Source of the DNA: Brevundimonas lenta
Lineage (GTDB): Bacteria; Pseudomonadota; Alphaproteobacteria; Caulobacterales; Caulobacteraceae
Direction of reading: 5' to 3'
NCBI RefSeq assembly: GCF_014196335.1
Contig: NZ_JACIDM010000003.1
Coordinates: forward strand, 310,001-374,000
DNA length: 64,000 bases
This document shows positions 56,263 through 64,000 of the stretch, in pieces. The notes under the pieces were generated by a model. It was not told where the DNA came from. It ran no database searches and worked only from the letters and a program-made list of their open reading frames with translations. Numbering within the stretch: position 1 is the stretch's first letter; each line of letters begins with the position of its first letter. A program made the position numbers and the translations under genes.

Positions 56263-58461
56263 ATGAAGGTCTATCCGGTGATCATGTGCGGCGGCGCGGG
56301 TTCGCGTCTGTGGCCCGCCTCGCGTCCCGGACGTCCCAAGCAGTTCCTGCCCCTGACCGGCGCGCGCTCCCTGTTCCAGGAGACGGTGCTGCGGGTCGCC
56401 CCGCTGGCCGGAGAGGGCGACGTCGTCGTCGTCGCCGGCCTGGGCCACGCCGACGCCATCGCGTCGGAACTCGCCGCCATCGGCGTCGACGCCACCATCC
56501 TGCTGGAGCCCGAGGCCCGGGACTCCGGTCCCGCCATGGCCGCCGCCGCCGCCTTCATCCAGCGCCGCGATCCCGACGGCGTCGCCGCCATCATCGCCTC
56601 GGACCATCACATTCCCGACGCGGACGCCTTCCGCGCCGCGGTCCGCACCGCCGCGGAAGAGGCCGCCCGCGGCCGCATCGTCACCCTCGGCGTCACCCCC
56701 ACCTGGCCCTCGTCGGCCTACGGCTACATCTGTCCCGAGAGCCCGGGCCTGTCGCCGGTGAAGCGCTTCGTCGAAAAGCCCGACGCCGCCACCGCCGCCC
56801 GCTACCTCGACGACGGCTTCCTGTGGAACAGCGGCAATTTCATCGTCTCGGCCGCCGCCCTGCTGGACGAGCTGGCCCGCCACGCCCCCGGCATCGCCGA
56901 AGCCGCCCGCGCCGCCCTGCCCGCCGACCTGAGCGGTGGGCTGGTGCGCCTGACCGACGCCTTCCGCTCGGCCCCGCGCATCTCCATCGACTATGCGGTG
57001 ATGGAGAAGAGCGACCGCACCTCGGTCCTGCCGGTCGATTTCGAATGGTCAGACGTCGGCGCCTGGGACTCGGTGCTGGCCACCGGCGCGGGCCACATGG
57101 GTCTGCACATCGGCGTCGACAGCATCAACACCCTGGTCCGCGCCGCCGACGGCATGGTCGTGGCCACCCTGGGCGTCTCCAACATCGCCGTCATCGCCGA
57201 GTCCGACGCCGTGCTGGTCTGCGACCTGTCGCGGGCCCAGGACGTCAAGGTCATCGTCGACCGGGTCAAGGCCGAGGCCCCGCGCCACGCCGACGTCCCG
57301 GCCGCCTCGGAGATCGCCCCGTTCCAGCGCTTCGGCGACTGGATGCGCACCGCCGCCCTGCCGCTGTGGGCGACCCTGGGAACCCACGCCGACGGCGCCT
57401 TCGTCGAGACCCTGACGCTGGAGGGCCGGGCCGCCGAGACCCGCCGCCGCGCCCGGGTCCAGTCGCGCCAGATCTACGTCTTCGCCCGCGCCGGCGCCCA
57501 GGGCTGGGCCGGGCCGTGGCGCGAACGGGTCGAGCGCGGGCTGAACCGCTTCCTCGACGGCTATGTCCGGGCCGACGGCGCGGTGCGCAACGCCCTGAAT
57601 ACCGACGGTTCGGTGCTGGATGACGCCGCCCTGCTGTACGAACAGGCCTTCGCCCTGCTGGCCCTGTCCGCCGTCCACGCCGCCGGCATCGAGACCGCGC
57701 GCTGCGAGGCCCAGGCCGCGGTCATGCTGGAGCGCCTGCTGGCCGAACGCCTGCCCAACGGCGGCTGGCGCGAGGGTGGTGACCATCCCTTCCAGGCCAA
57801 CGCCAACATGCATCTGTTCGAGGCCGCCCAGGCCTGGGCCGCGCGCGGCGTCGATCCGCGCTGGGACGATATCGCCGACGCCGTCGCCGAACTGGCCATG
57901 ACCCGCTTCATCGATGCGGACGGCGGCTTCCTGCGCGAGTTCTTCGACGCCGACTGGCGTCCCGCCCCGGGCGAGGATGGCCGTCTGGTCGAGCCCGGCC
58001 ACCAGTTCGAATGGAGCTGGCTGCTGTCCCGCCACGCCCTGGCGCGTGGTGACGATCGCATCATGGCGGCGGCGAAGCGGCTCTATGTTCACGGCCTGCG
58101 CGGGGTCGATCCGCGCCGCGGCGTCGCCGTGGACGAGCTGGACGACAGCCTGTCGATCCGCAGCGGCCGCGCCCGCCTGTGGCCCCAGACCGAGTGGCTG
58201 CGCGCGGCCCTGGCCATGGCCGACCTGGCCGAGGGCTCCGAGCGCGAACAGCGGCTGGCCGAGGCGCGCAAGGCGGCGACGGCGCTGGCCCTGTATCTGC
58301 AGCCGAACGGGACGTGGCGCGACAAGCTGGAGGCCTCGGGCGCGTTCGTCGACGAACCGGCCCCGGCAAGTTCGCTGTATCATATCGTCGGGGCCTTCGA
58401 TCAGGTCTGCCGGGCGGCGTCGGACGGCCTGGTTCCAGCCGCGCCGACGGGATTGAACTAA
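56263..58461 (+). CDS. manC: Mannose-1-phosphate guanylyltransferase fused to an AGE-family isomerase
   Basis: A 732-residue fusion. The N-terminal 350 residues are a GDP-mannose pyrophosphorylase: VIMCGGAGSRLWPASRPGRPKQFLPLTG, IIASDHHIPDADAF, FVEKPDAATA, GFLWNSGNFIVSA, ISIDYAVMEKSD and FEWSDVGAWDS. The C-terminal part (AETRRRARVQSRQIYVFARA, GGWREGGDHPFQANANMHLFEAAQAW, PGHQFEWSWLLSR, RLWPQTEWLRAALAM) is an N-acylglucosamine 2-epimerase/YihS-type (alpha/alpha)6 barrel, acting as a mannose-6-phosphate isomerase. The fusion would convert fructose-6-phosphate via mannose-6-phosphate to GDP-mannose for gmd, with phosphomannomutase elsewhere. ATG 56263 follows GGGGAAACG. Confidence 0.9.
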   Translation: MKVYPVIMCGGAGSRLWPASRPGRPKQFLPLTGARSLFQETVLRVAPLAGEGDVVVVAGLGHADAIASELAAIGVDATILLEPEARDSGPAMAAAAAFIQRRDPDGVAAIIASDHHIPDADAFRAAVRTAAEEAARGRIVTLGVTPTWPSSAYGYICPESPGLSPVKRFVEKPDAATAARYLDDGFLWNSGNFIVSAAALLDELARHAPGIAEAARAALPADLSGGLVRLTDAFRSAPRISIDYAVMEKSDRTSVLPVDFEWSDVGAWDSVLATGAGHMGLHIGVDSINTLVRAADGMVVATLGVSNIAVIAESDAVLVCDLSRAQDVKVIVDRVKAEAPRHADVPAASEIAPFQRFGDWMRTAALPLWATLGTHADGAFVETLTLEGRAAETRRRARVQSRQIYVFARAGAQGWAGPWRERVERGLNRFLDGYVRADGAVRNALNTDGSVLDDAALLYEQAFALLALSAVHAAGIETARCEAQAAVMLERLLAERLPNGGWREGGDHPFQANANMHLFEAAQAWAARGVDPRWDDIADAVAELAMTRFIDADGGFLREFFDADWRPAPGEDGRLVEPGHQFEWSWLLSRHALARGDDRIMAAAKRLYVHGLRGVDPRRGVAVDELDDSLSIRSGRARLWPQTEWLRAALAMADLAEGSEREQRLAEARKAATALALYLQPNGTWRDKLEASGAFVDEPAPASSLYHIVGAFDQVCRAASDGLVPAAPTGLN

Positions 58462-58526
58462 ATTCGGTCCACTGCGTTTGAGGCGAGCCGCGGGGGCGGT
58501 CCTGTCATCCCCTGTCCAGGTAAGAC

Positions 58527-58548
58527 CGCCTCTCCCCAGGGGCGTTTT
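58527..58548 (+). terminator. Short terminator-like hairpin after manC-AGE
   Basis: CGCCTCT (58527-58533) pairs with AGGGGCG (58538-58544) including one G-U pair; the loop is CCCC and TTTT follows. It lies 65 bases after the manC stop and 17 bases before the cpsB start. It could end the manC transcript or act as an attenuator of the export operon. Confidence 0.5.
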
Positions 58549-58565
58549 CGTGATGCGAGACTGAC

Positions 58566-59360
58566 TTGATCGATCTGCACTGCCACATGCTTCCGGGCAT
58601 CGACGACGGGGCTCCTGATCTGGAGACCTCGCTGGCGATGGCGCGCATGGCCGTTGCCGACGGGATCACCGTCACCGCCTGCACGCCCCACATGATGCCC
58701 GGCTATTACGAGAACACGTCCGAGGGCGTGCGCGCCGCGGTCGTCGCCCTGCAGGCCGAACTCGACAAGGCCGACATCCCACTGCGTCTGGTGACCGGCG
58801 CCGACGTCCATCTGGTGCCCGGCCTGGCCTCGGGCCTGCGCGAAGGGACCAAGCTGACCCTCGCCGACACCCGCTATTTCCTGTTCGAGCCGCCGCACAA
58901 CACCGCCCCGCCGCGCATGGCCGACGCCGTGTTCGACTGCATGGCGGCCGGCTTCCACCCGCTGATCACCCATCCCGAGCGCCTGCGCTGGATCGAGGAT
59001 CACTACGACTTGATGGTCCAGCTGGCCCAGGCCGGCGCCTGGATGCAGATCACCGCCGGCTCGGTCACCGGCCGCTTCGGCAAACGCACCCAGTACTGGG
59101 CCGAGCGCATGGTCGACGAGGGCATCGTCCACATCCTGGCCACCGACGCCCACAACCTGCGCAGCCGTTCCCCGATCCTGTCGGAGGCCGTCGAAGCGGT
59201 TTCGAAACGACTCGGCGACCAGGCTGCGAAGGACATGGTGTTGACCCGACCCCTCGCCGTGCTCGAAAATGTTACGCCTGCTTCGGTCATACCCGCGGTC
59301 GGCTCCCCTCGTCCGGTCAACCGACCGGGCTTTTTCAAGCGGCTGTTCAAGGCCGCATGA
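58566..59360 (+). CDS. CpsB/CapC-type manganese-dependent tyrosine phosphatase (PHP fold)
   Basis: A 264-residue PHP-fold protein. MIDLHCHMLPGIDDG is the metal-binding start of the family. ACTPHMMPG, GADVHLVPG, LITHPERLRWIEDH and ILATDAHNLRSR give the further metal ligands. CpsB-type enzymes dephosphorylate the Wzc kinase tail and so control chain length. The matching kinase begins at 61863. The start is TTG 58566; the stop overlaps the next possible start. Confidence 0.9.
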   Translation: MIDLHCHMLPGIDDGAPDLETSLAMARMAVADGITVTACTPHMMPGYYENTSEGVRAAVVALQAELDKADIPLRLVTGADVHLVPGLASGLREGTKLTLADTRYFLFEPPHNTAPPRMADAVFDCMAAGFHPLITHPERLRWIEDHYDLMVQLAQAGAWMQITAGSVTGRFGKRTQYWAERMVDEGIVHILATDAHNLRSRSPILSEAVEAVSKRLGDQAAKDMVLTRPLAVLENVTPASVIPAVGSPRPVNRPGFFKRLFKAA

Positions 59361-59380
59361 TCTGCAAGGTACCGTCACCC

Positions 59381-60082
59381 ATGATGCGCACCCTTCCGCT
59401 GGTACTGATCGCAACGCCCGCCCTTCTTCTCGCGGGCTGCGGCGGCGGTCGGAACATGGACATCACGCAGGTCACCGCCGCTCGCCCGGTCGACATGCAG
59501 ACGACGCAGGTCTCGACCGCCCGCCCGGCCGAGTACCGCATCGGCGTCAGCGACAAGCTCAGCGTCCGCGTCTTCCAGGTGCCGGACCTGTCGTTCGATG
59601 AACTGACCGTCGACACCTCGGGCAATATCCAGATGCCGCTGATCGGCGCGGTCCAGGCCTCGGGCATGACCTCGGGCGAACTGTCGGTGCAGATCGCCGA
59701 GAAGCTCAGCGCCCAGTACCTGCGCAATCCGCAGGTGACCGTCACGGTCACCGAGGCCGCCAGCCAGAAGATCACCGTCGACGGCGCCGTCATCAAGCCG
59801 GGCGTCTACGAGATGCGCGGCACGACCTCGCTGCTCCAGGCCGTCGCCATGGCCGAGGGTCCGACCAATGTCGCCGACCTGACCACGGTCGCCGTCTTCC
59901 GCACCATCGACGGCCAGCGCTCGGTCGCCCTGTTCGATCTCGCCGCCATCCGTCAGGGCCGCGCCAGCGACCCCACCGTGCTCGGCGACGACGTCATCGT
60001 GGTCGACATCTCCAAGCTGAACCGCGCGTTCCGCGAAGTCATCGGCGCCCTGCCGGCCTTCGCCATGTTCGCCGCCTTCTAG
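59381..60082 (+). CDS. wza: Polysaccharide export outer-membrane lipoprotein, Wza/OPX family
   Basis: A 233-residue lipoprotein with a signal ending in PALLLAGC. The export domain has YRIGVSDKLSVRVFQVPDL, VDTSGNIQMPLIGAVQASGM, YLRNPQVTVTVTEAASQKIT and the SLBB-type VDGAVIKPGVYEMRGTTSLL. It forms the outer-membrane exit of the glycan. ATG 59381 leaves a proper signal peptide; ATG 59357 in the same frame overlaps the cpsB stop and is also possible. Confidence 0.9.
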   Translation: MMRTLPLVLIATPALLLAGCGGGRNMDITQVTAARPVDMQTTQVSTARPAEYRIGVSDKLSVRVFQVPDLSFDELTVDTSGNIQMPLIGAVQASGMTSGELSVQIAEKLSAQYLRNPQVTVTVTEAASQKITVDGAVIKPGVYEMRGTTSLLQAVAMAEGPTNVADLTTVAVFRTIDGQRSVALFDLAAIRQGRASDPTVLGDDVIVVDISKLNRAFREVIGALPAFAMFAAF

Positions 60083-60086
60083 AGCC

Positions 60087-61100
60087 ATGCCCATCCGGGC
60101 GCGCACCCTCGCCGCCGTCGTGGTCCTGGGCCTCGCGCCCGGGCTCGCCTGCTGCGGCCACCCGGCGCCGAAGGCGGGCGTGGTCGAGGCCGGGCCTGAA
60201 GCGCGCCTCGACGCCCTGAACGCCCTCGACATCCGCGTCGCCAACGTCTCCTGGCGTCTCGCCGTCGCCAACGCCGAGCTCTGCCCGGTCGTGCGCACCC
60301 GCGCCGGCTGGACGCTGCAGTCCGCCAGCCAGTACGGCGCCGAGCTGCGCCCCCTGGCCGTGGCCCGCTACGGGCTGGACGGCGACCTGCCGGGCGTCCT
60401 CGCCGCCCCTCCGGGCAGCCCCGCCGACCAGGCCGGCCTGTCCCGCGGCGACCTGATCCTGGCGGTCGACGGCCGTCCGCTCGAACGCGGACAGGACGGA
60501 GCCGAGTCCTACGAGGGCCTGCAGGCCAACATCGCCGTCCTCGACGCCGCCGCCGCCCGCGGCCGGGTCGAGCTCAAGGTCCGCCGCGACGGCGTCGAGC
60601 GCGTGGTCACGATCCGCCCGCAGGCGGCCTGCGCCTATCCGACCGAGGTCGAGGTCACCGGCGCCCTGCGCAGCCGCGCCGACGGCCGCTACATCTTCAT
60701 TTCCGACGGCATGGCCGGCCTCGCGGCCGACGACGACCAGCTGGCCTTCATCCTCGGCCACGAACTGGCCCACGCCGTGCTCGAGCACCGCACCCAGCCC
60801 GACGTCACCGGTGTCCGCGGGGCCTCGAACTGGGCGATCTCGATGACCAAGGGGCTGTCGATCCGCTCCGAGGCCGACGCCGATCGCATGGGCCTGTTCC
60901 TCGTCGCCCGCGCCGGCTTCGATCCGTACAAGGCGGTCGAATTCCTGACCCGCTACGAACAGGCCGACGGCCGCGCCAGCTATGCCCAGATCAACGCCGG
61001 CGGCGTCTATGAGAACGCCTCGGGCCGCCGCCGCGCGCTGCAGCCGGTGCTGGCCAATATCGCCGACCTGAAGGCCGCGGACCGGGCGCTTATTCCCTGA
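60087..61100 (+). CDS. M48-family zinc metalloprotease with PDZ domain, probably lipid-anchored
   Basis: A 337-residue protein with a signal and Cys residues near residue 22 (GLACCG). A PDZ domain is seen at about 110-185 (GSPADQAGLSRGDLILAVDGRPL). It is followed by the catalytic motif HELAH near residue 225 and the third ligand in SEADADRMG. The order of PDZ before protease is less common than in BepA-type M48 enzymes. Location 4 bases after wza suggests a quality-control or processing role for the export machinery; the substrate is unknown. Confidence 0.85.
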   Translation: MPIRARTLAAVVVLGLAPGLACCGHPAPKAGVVEAGPEARLDALNALDIRVANVSWRLAVANAELCPVVRTRAGWTLQSASQYGAELRPLAVARYGLDGDLPGVLAAPPGSPADQAGLSRGDLILAVDGRPLERGQDGAESYEGLQANIAVLDAAAARGRVELKVRRDGVERVVTIRPQAACAYPTEVEVTGALRSRADGRYIFISDGMAGLAADDDQLAFILGHELAHAVLEHRTQPDVTGVRGASNWAISMTKGLSIRSEADADRMGLFLVARAGFDPYKAVEFLTRYEQADGRASYAQINAGGVYENASGRRRALQPVLANIADLKAADRALIP

Positions 61101-61485
61101 GGCCCAACCTCCGGCGCAACCGACCGCCGGTCAGCGCCAGCCAGCCCAGCGCGAAACCGGTCATGTCGGCGACCACGTCGAACACGTCCGCATCCCGTCC
61201 GATCGTCGGCAAGCCCTGGATCAACTCGATCGCCACCCCCGCCGCCAGCATGATCGCGGCCATCCGCAGCGCGGACGTCCGCGGCCAGCCGCAACCAGCC
61301 AGGATCGTCAGCGTGAGAAAGGCCGCGGCGTGGTTCAGCTTGTCCCACTGACCGCCCATGTCGACGTCGGGCGTCGGGCGGAACGCCAGCCATGCGACGA
61401 TGATCGCGCATATCATCGTTCCGGCGCGGAACGTCTTCGCCCACGATGAGTTGGGCATCGGGGACGTGCGCTCTCTTCCGGTCAT
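61090..61485 (-). CDS. VanZ-like small membrane protein
   Basis: A 131-residue protein with four helices (AGTMICAIIVAWLAF, AAAFLTLTILAGCGW, MAAIMLAAGVAIELIQGL, VVADMTGFALGWLAL). The VDMGGQWDKLNHAAAF and ELIQGLPTIGRDADVFDVVADM motifs are the VanZ family signatures. Its role is unclear; VanZ proteins are often found in polysaccharide loci. ATG 61485 was chosen; ATG 61458 is an alternative. Its 3' end overlaps the M48 gene by 11 bases in the opposite direction. Confidence 0.8.
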   Translation of the reverse strand: MTGRERTSPMPNSSWAKTFRAGTMICAIIVAWLAFRPTPDVDMGGQWDKLNHAAAFLTLTILAGCGWPRTSALRMAAIMLAAGVAIELIQGLPTIGRDADVFDVVADMTGFALGWLALTGGRLRRRLGLRE

Positions 61486-61518
61486 GGGGGCGTAGGGGTT
61501 CCGTTGGAGGGTTCCGAC

Positions 61519-61704
61519 ATGGCGACACGCATCACCGACACGCGCGATCGCTTCCGTTCGTCGCATCGGGGCATCGAGCCTGCTCCATACGCCGGACGAG
61601 GCGCCGGACTCTACAGCGAAGTAAGCTGGGCGCCGGTTGCGCCGCGCGGCGAGCGCGCCGACCGTTCTCTCTCGGATGACGATCAAATGGGGCCGCGCAG
61701 CTGA
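61519..61704 (+). CDS. Small hypothetical protein (61 residues)
   Basis: ATG 61519 is preceded by GGAGGG at a good spacing (seven bases). The product is polar, rich in Arg and Ser (MATRITDTRDRFRSSHRGIE at the start), without a helix, signal or family that I recognise. It lies between the divergent VanZ gene and Wzc. The ribosome site is the only strong argument for it; it may be a leader peptide or not coding. Confidence 0.35.
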   Translation: MATRITDTRDRFRSSHRGIEPAPYAGRGAGLYSEVSWAPVAPRGERADRSLSDDDQMGPRS

Positions 61705-61862
61705 CGCGACTCTCGACGCTTGACCGCCCTCTCCACCCTCGCAACAACCTCAGGGCGCTTCGCGCGATCCCGAATTCGTGTGCGTGGAGTCAGGCTTTGC
61801 GGTATCAGCGAATGGCTAGTTTTCGATGGGCGGCTTCGGCCGCGACGGTTTGAGCGGAAAGC

Positions 61863-64000
61863 ATGATGCTGGGCGACAATCACTTCGCTGACGAACGCAA
61901 TCCGCGGCCGGGCCGCGCGCCTGGCGGCTTCGGCGAGGCGGCATTCGACAACGTCCACCCCGAAACCGGGGCCTGGAGCGACGAGGTCGAGGACGCCCCC
62001 GCGTTCGACCTGGCGTCCTACTGGCGTCTGGCGCTCAAGCACCGCGTCCTGATCCTGGGTTGCTTCCTGGCCGCCCTGGCCATCGGCGCCGCCCTGACCC
62101 TGCTGATGACGCCGATCTATACGGCGCAGGCGACCCTGCAGATCGACCGCGAGGCCTCCCGCGTGTTCGACGCCGAGGACGTCACGCCGCGTGAATCCAT
62201 GTCGCAGGGCGAAGAGTTCTTCCAGACCCAGTACGGCCTGCTGCGCAGCCGCTCGCTCGCCGAGCGCGTGGTCGAAAGCCTCGGCCTCGCCAGCTCCGAC
62301 CAGGCCCTGGCCAACCTCGGCGTCGAGCCGCCGGCCCGCGTCGGGTCCGCCGCCGCCCAGGCCGAGCGCCGCCGCAACGCCGCCCTCGCCGCCGTCCAGG
62401 CCAATCTGAGCGTCACCCCGGTGCGCGGTTCGCGCCTCGTCGCCGTCGGCTACGACAACCCGGACCCGGTGGTCGCCGCCCGCGTCGCCAACGGCTTCGC
62501 CGAGAACTTCATCCAGGCCAACCTCGACCGGAAATTCCAGTCGTCGGCCTATGCCCGCGAGTTCCTCGAAGAGCGCATCGCCCAGACCAAGGGCCGCCTC
62601 GAGGAGGCCGAGCGCCAGCTCGTCGCCTACGCCGCGAACCAGCAGATCATCAACGTCGGCGAGCCCAGCGAAGGCGGAGCCGACAGCTCGGGCAGCTCGC
62701 AGTCGCTGGCCTCGAACAACCTCGTCGCCCTGAACGCCTCGCTGGCCGAGGCCCGTGCGGCCCGCGTCGCCGCCGAGGAGCGTTGGCGCTCGGCCCGCTC
62801 GTCGCAGATCATGACCCTGCCGGAAGTCCTGCAGAACCCCTCGATCCAGCGCCTCGGCGAACAACGCGCCCAGCTGGAAGCCGAGTATCAGCAGAAGTCG
62901 AGCGTCTATCAGGCCGACTATCCGGAGATGGTCCGCCTGCGCGGCCAGATCACCGAGATCGACGGCCAGATCCAGGCCCTGGCGTCCAACATCCGCGCCT
63001 CGATCCAGAGCCAGTATGTCGTCGCCGCCAACCAGGAGCGTTCGCTGCTGGGCCAGGTCAACGCGCTCAAGGGCGACGTCCTCGACCTGCGCGACCGCTC
63101 GATCCAGTACAACATCCTGCAGCGCGAGCTGGACACCACCCGCACGCTCTATGAAGCGCTGCTGCAGCGCTACAAGGAGGTCGGCGTCACCGGCAACGTG
63201 ACCGCCAACAACATCTCCATCGTCGACACCGCGCGTCCGCCGGAGTCGCCGTCCAAGCCGAACATGCTGATCAACCTCGCGCTGGCCGCCATCTTCGGCC
63301 TCGGCCTCGGCATCGTCGCCGCCCTGGTGCTGGAAGCGCTGGACGAGACCATCGCCACCCCGGACGACGTCGAGAAGAAGCTCGGCGTCCCGGTCCTCGG
63401 CGTCGTGCCGCTGCTGGACAAGGGTCAGACCACGGCCGCGGCCCTGGCCGACATCCGATCCGGATTCTCCGAAGCCTATTATTCGCTCCGAACGGCCTTG
63501 CAGTTCTCCACGCCCGACGGCGCGCCGGCCAGCATGCTGGTCTCCTCCGCCCGCCCGGCCGAGGGCAAGTCGACGACCGCCTACGCCGTGGCGCTCAACC
63601 TCGCCCGCGTCGGCAAGCGCGTGCTGCTGATCGACGGCGACCTGCGTAATCCGTCGATGCACCGCGTGGTCGGCGTCGACAACGAACGCGGCATGAGCAA
63701 CCTGCTCTCGGGCTCGTCGGATCTGGCCACGGTCGTCCAGCGCACCCGCCAGGACAATCTGTTCTTCATCCCCTGCGGCCCGCTGCCGCCGAACCCGGCC
63801 GAACTGTGGGGCAGCGATCGTCTGCGTCACTTCCTCGCCGAGGCGCGCAAGGACTTCGACCACGTCATCGTGGATGGTCCGCCGGTTCTGGGCTTCGCGG
63901 ATTCGCCCCTGCTGGCGGCCACCGTCGGCGGCGTCCTGTTCGTGCTCGAGGCCCGCGGCACCCGTCGCGGCCAGGCCCGCGGCGCCCTGCGTCGTCTGAA
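61863..64000 (+). CDS. wzc: Wzc-like polysaccharide co-polymerase and tyrosine autokinase (3' end outside window)
   Basis: The frame is open from ATG 61863 (or 61866) to the end of the window, over 710 codons. It starts with a disordered cytosolic tail, then a first helix (HRVLILGCFLAALAIGAALT), a long periplasmic domain with coiled coil (FLEERIAQTKGRLEEAERQL), and a second helix (PNMLINLALAAIFGLGLGIV) near residue 475. The kinase domain follows, with Walker A in SSARPAEGKSTTAYAV near residue 565, Walker A' in LLIDGDLRNPS and Walker B in HVIVDGPPVLG. The Tyr-rich tail is not in the window. It regulates chain length with Wza and the CpsB phosphatase. Confidence 0.92.
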   Translation, partial: MMLGDNHFADERNPRPGRAPGGFGEAAFDNVHPETGAWSDEVEDAPAFDLASYWRLALKHRVLILGCFLAALAIGAALTLLMTPIYTAQATLQIDREASRVFDAEDVTPRESMSQGEEFFQTQYGLLRSRSLAERVVESLGLASSDQALANLGVEPPARVGSAAAQAERRRNAALAAVQANLSVTPVRGSRLVAVGYDNPDPVVAARVANGFAENFIQANLDRKFQSSAYAREFLEERIAQTKGRLEEAERQLVAYAANQQIINVGEPSEGGADSSGSSQSLASNNLVALNASLAEARAARVAAEERWRSARSSQIMTLPEVLQNPSIQRLGEQRAQLEAEYQQKSSVYQADYPEMVRLRGQITEIDGQIQALASNIRASIQSQYVVAANQERSLLGQVNALKGDVLDLRDRSIQYNILQRELDTTRTLYEALLQRYKEVGVTGNVTANNISIVDTARPPESPSKPNMLINLALAAIFGLGLGIVAALVLEALDETIATPDDVEKKLGVPVLGVVPLLDKGQTTAAALADIRSGFSEAYYSLRTALQFSTPDGAPASMLVSSARPAEGKSTTAYAVALNLARVGKRVLLIDGDLRNPSMHRVVGVDNERGMSNLLSGSSDLATVVQRTRQDNLFFIPCGPLPPNPAELWGSDRLRHFLAEARKDFDHVIVDGPPVLGFADSPLLAATVGGVLFVLEARGTRRGQARGALRRL

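Noticed and set aside
61683..63863. A 726-codon minus-strand frame opposite wzc
   Set aside because: The plus-strand frame has a clear Wzc kinase with Walker motifs; the antisense product is compositionally biased only.

Overview
The window is high-GC, densely packed alphaproteobacterial DNA. A Caulobacter-type TonB-dependent receptor, a REP-like intergenic element, pectin-utilisation genes and a nonulosonate/polysaccharide locus together point to the Caulobacteraceae, most likely Brevundimonas. That genus call is inferred from gene content, not from a database match. I saw no rRNA, tRNA, CRISPR array, insertion sequence or phage gene.

Layout. (1) 1-2359: the tail of an RND efflux pump and its outer-membrane lipoprotein. 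(2) 2375-6041: a SAM-I (S-box) riboswitch followed by metX, metB and a homoserine dehydrogenase, which form the homoserine branch to cystathionine. (3) 6040-19976: a pectin regulon. It contains a TonB-dependent receptor, two secreted pectate lyases, KduD and KduI, a LacI repressor, a FAH-type hydratase, a TRAP transporter (DctPQM) and KdgK. Four near-identical palindromic sites (TGACACCGGTGTCA type) sit in front of its divergent and lead genes and are the likely LacI operators. (4) 19979-25628: REP-like inverted repeats flank an MFS transporter, a MAPEG protein, acetyl-CoA synthetase and a second cystathionine gamma-synthase family enzyme.

(5) 25873-64000: a large surface-glycan locus. The legionaminic-type pathway is split over about 28 kb. 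PglF-like dehydratase (53903-55849), CBS-fused PglE-like aminotransferase (51853-53328), PglD/NeuD acetyltransferase (51235-51852), hydrolysing NeuC (50103-51233) and NeuB (49069-50100) lie at one end. The CMP-sugar synthetase (28264-29013) lies at the other, directly followed by a LegA/PseA-type amidotransferase with its own HisH/HisF pair, which predicts an acetamidino group on the sugar. Between them are Gmd, an RmlC-like cupin, a GT2, a KpsS-like transferase, Wzx and Wzy. There is also an unusual set of acyl-chemistry genes: a fatty-acid hydroxylase-like protein, a MaoC-SDR fusion, a PhyH-like dioxygenase, and an opposite-strand operon of methyltransferase, acyl carrier protein, FkbH, MBOAT and SGNH protein.

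(6) 53333-64000: the initiating phosphoglycosyltransferase, a ManC-AGE fusion making GDP-mannose, a CpsB-type phosphatase, Wza, an M48/PDZ protease, a VanZ-like protein and the start of the Wzc tyrosine kinase supply precursors and Wzx/Wzy-type export. The most novel inference is that the FkbH-ACP-MBOAT-SGNH set forms a carrier-protein-dependent glyceryl or related acyl decoration system for this nonulosonate-containing glycan.
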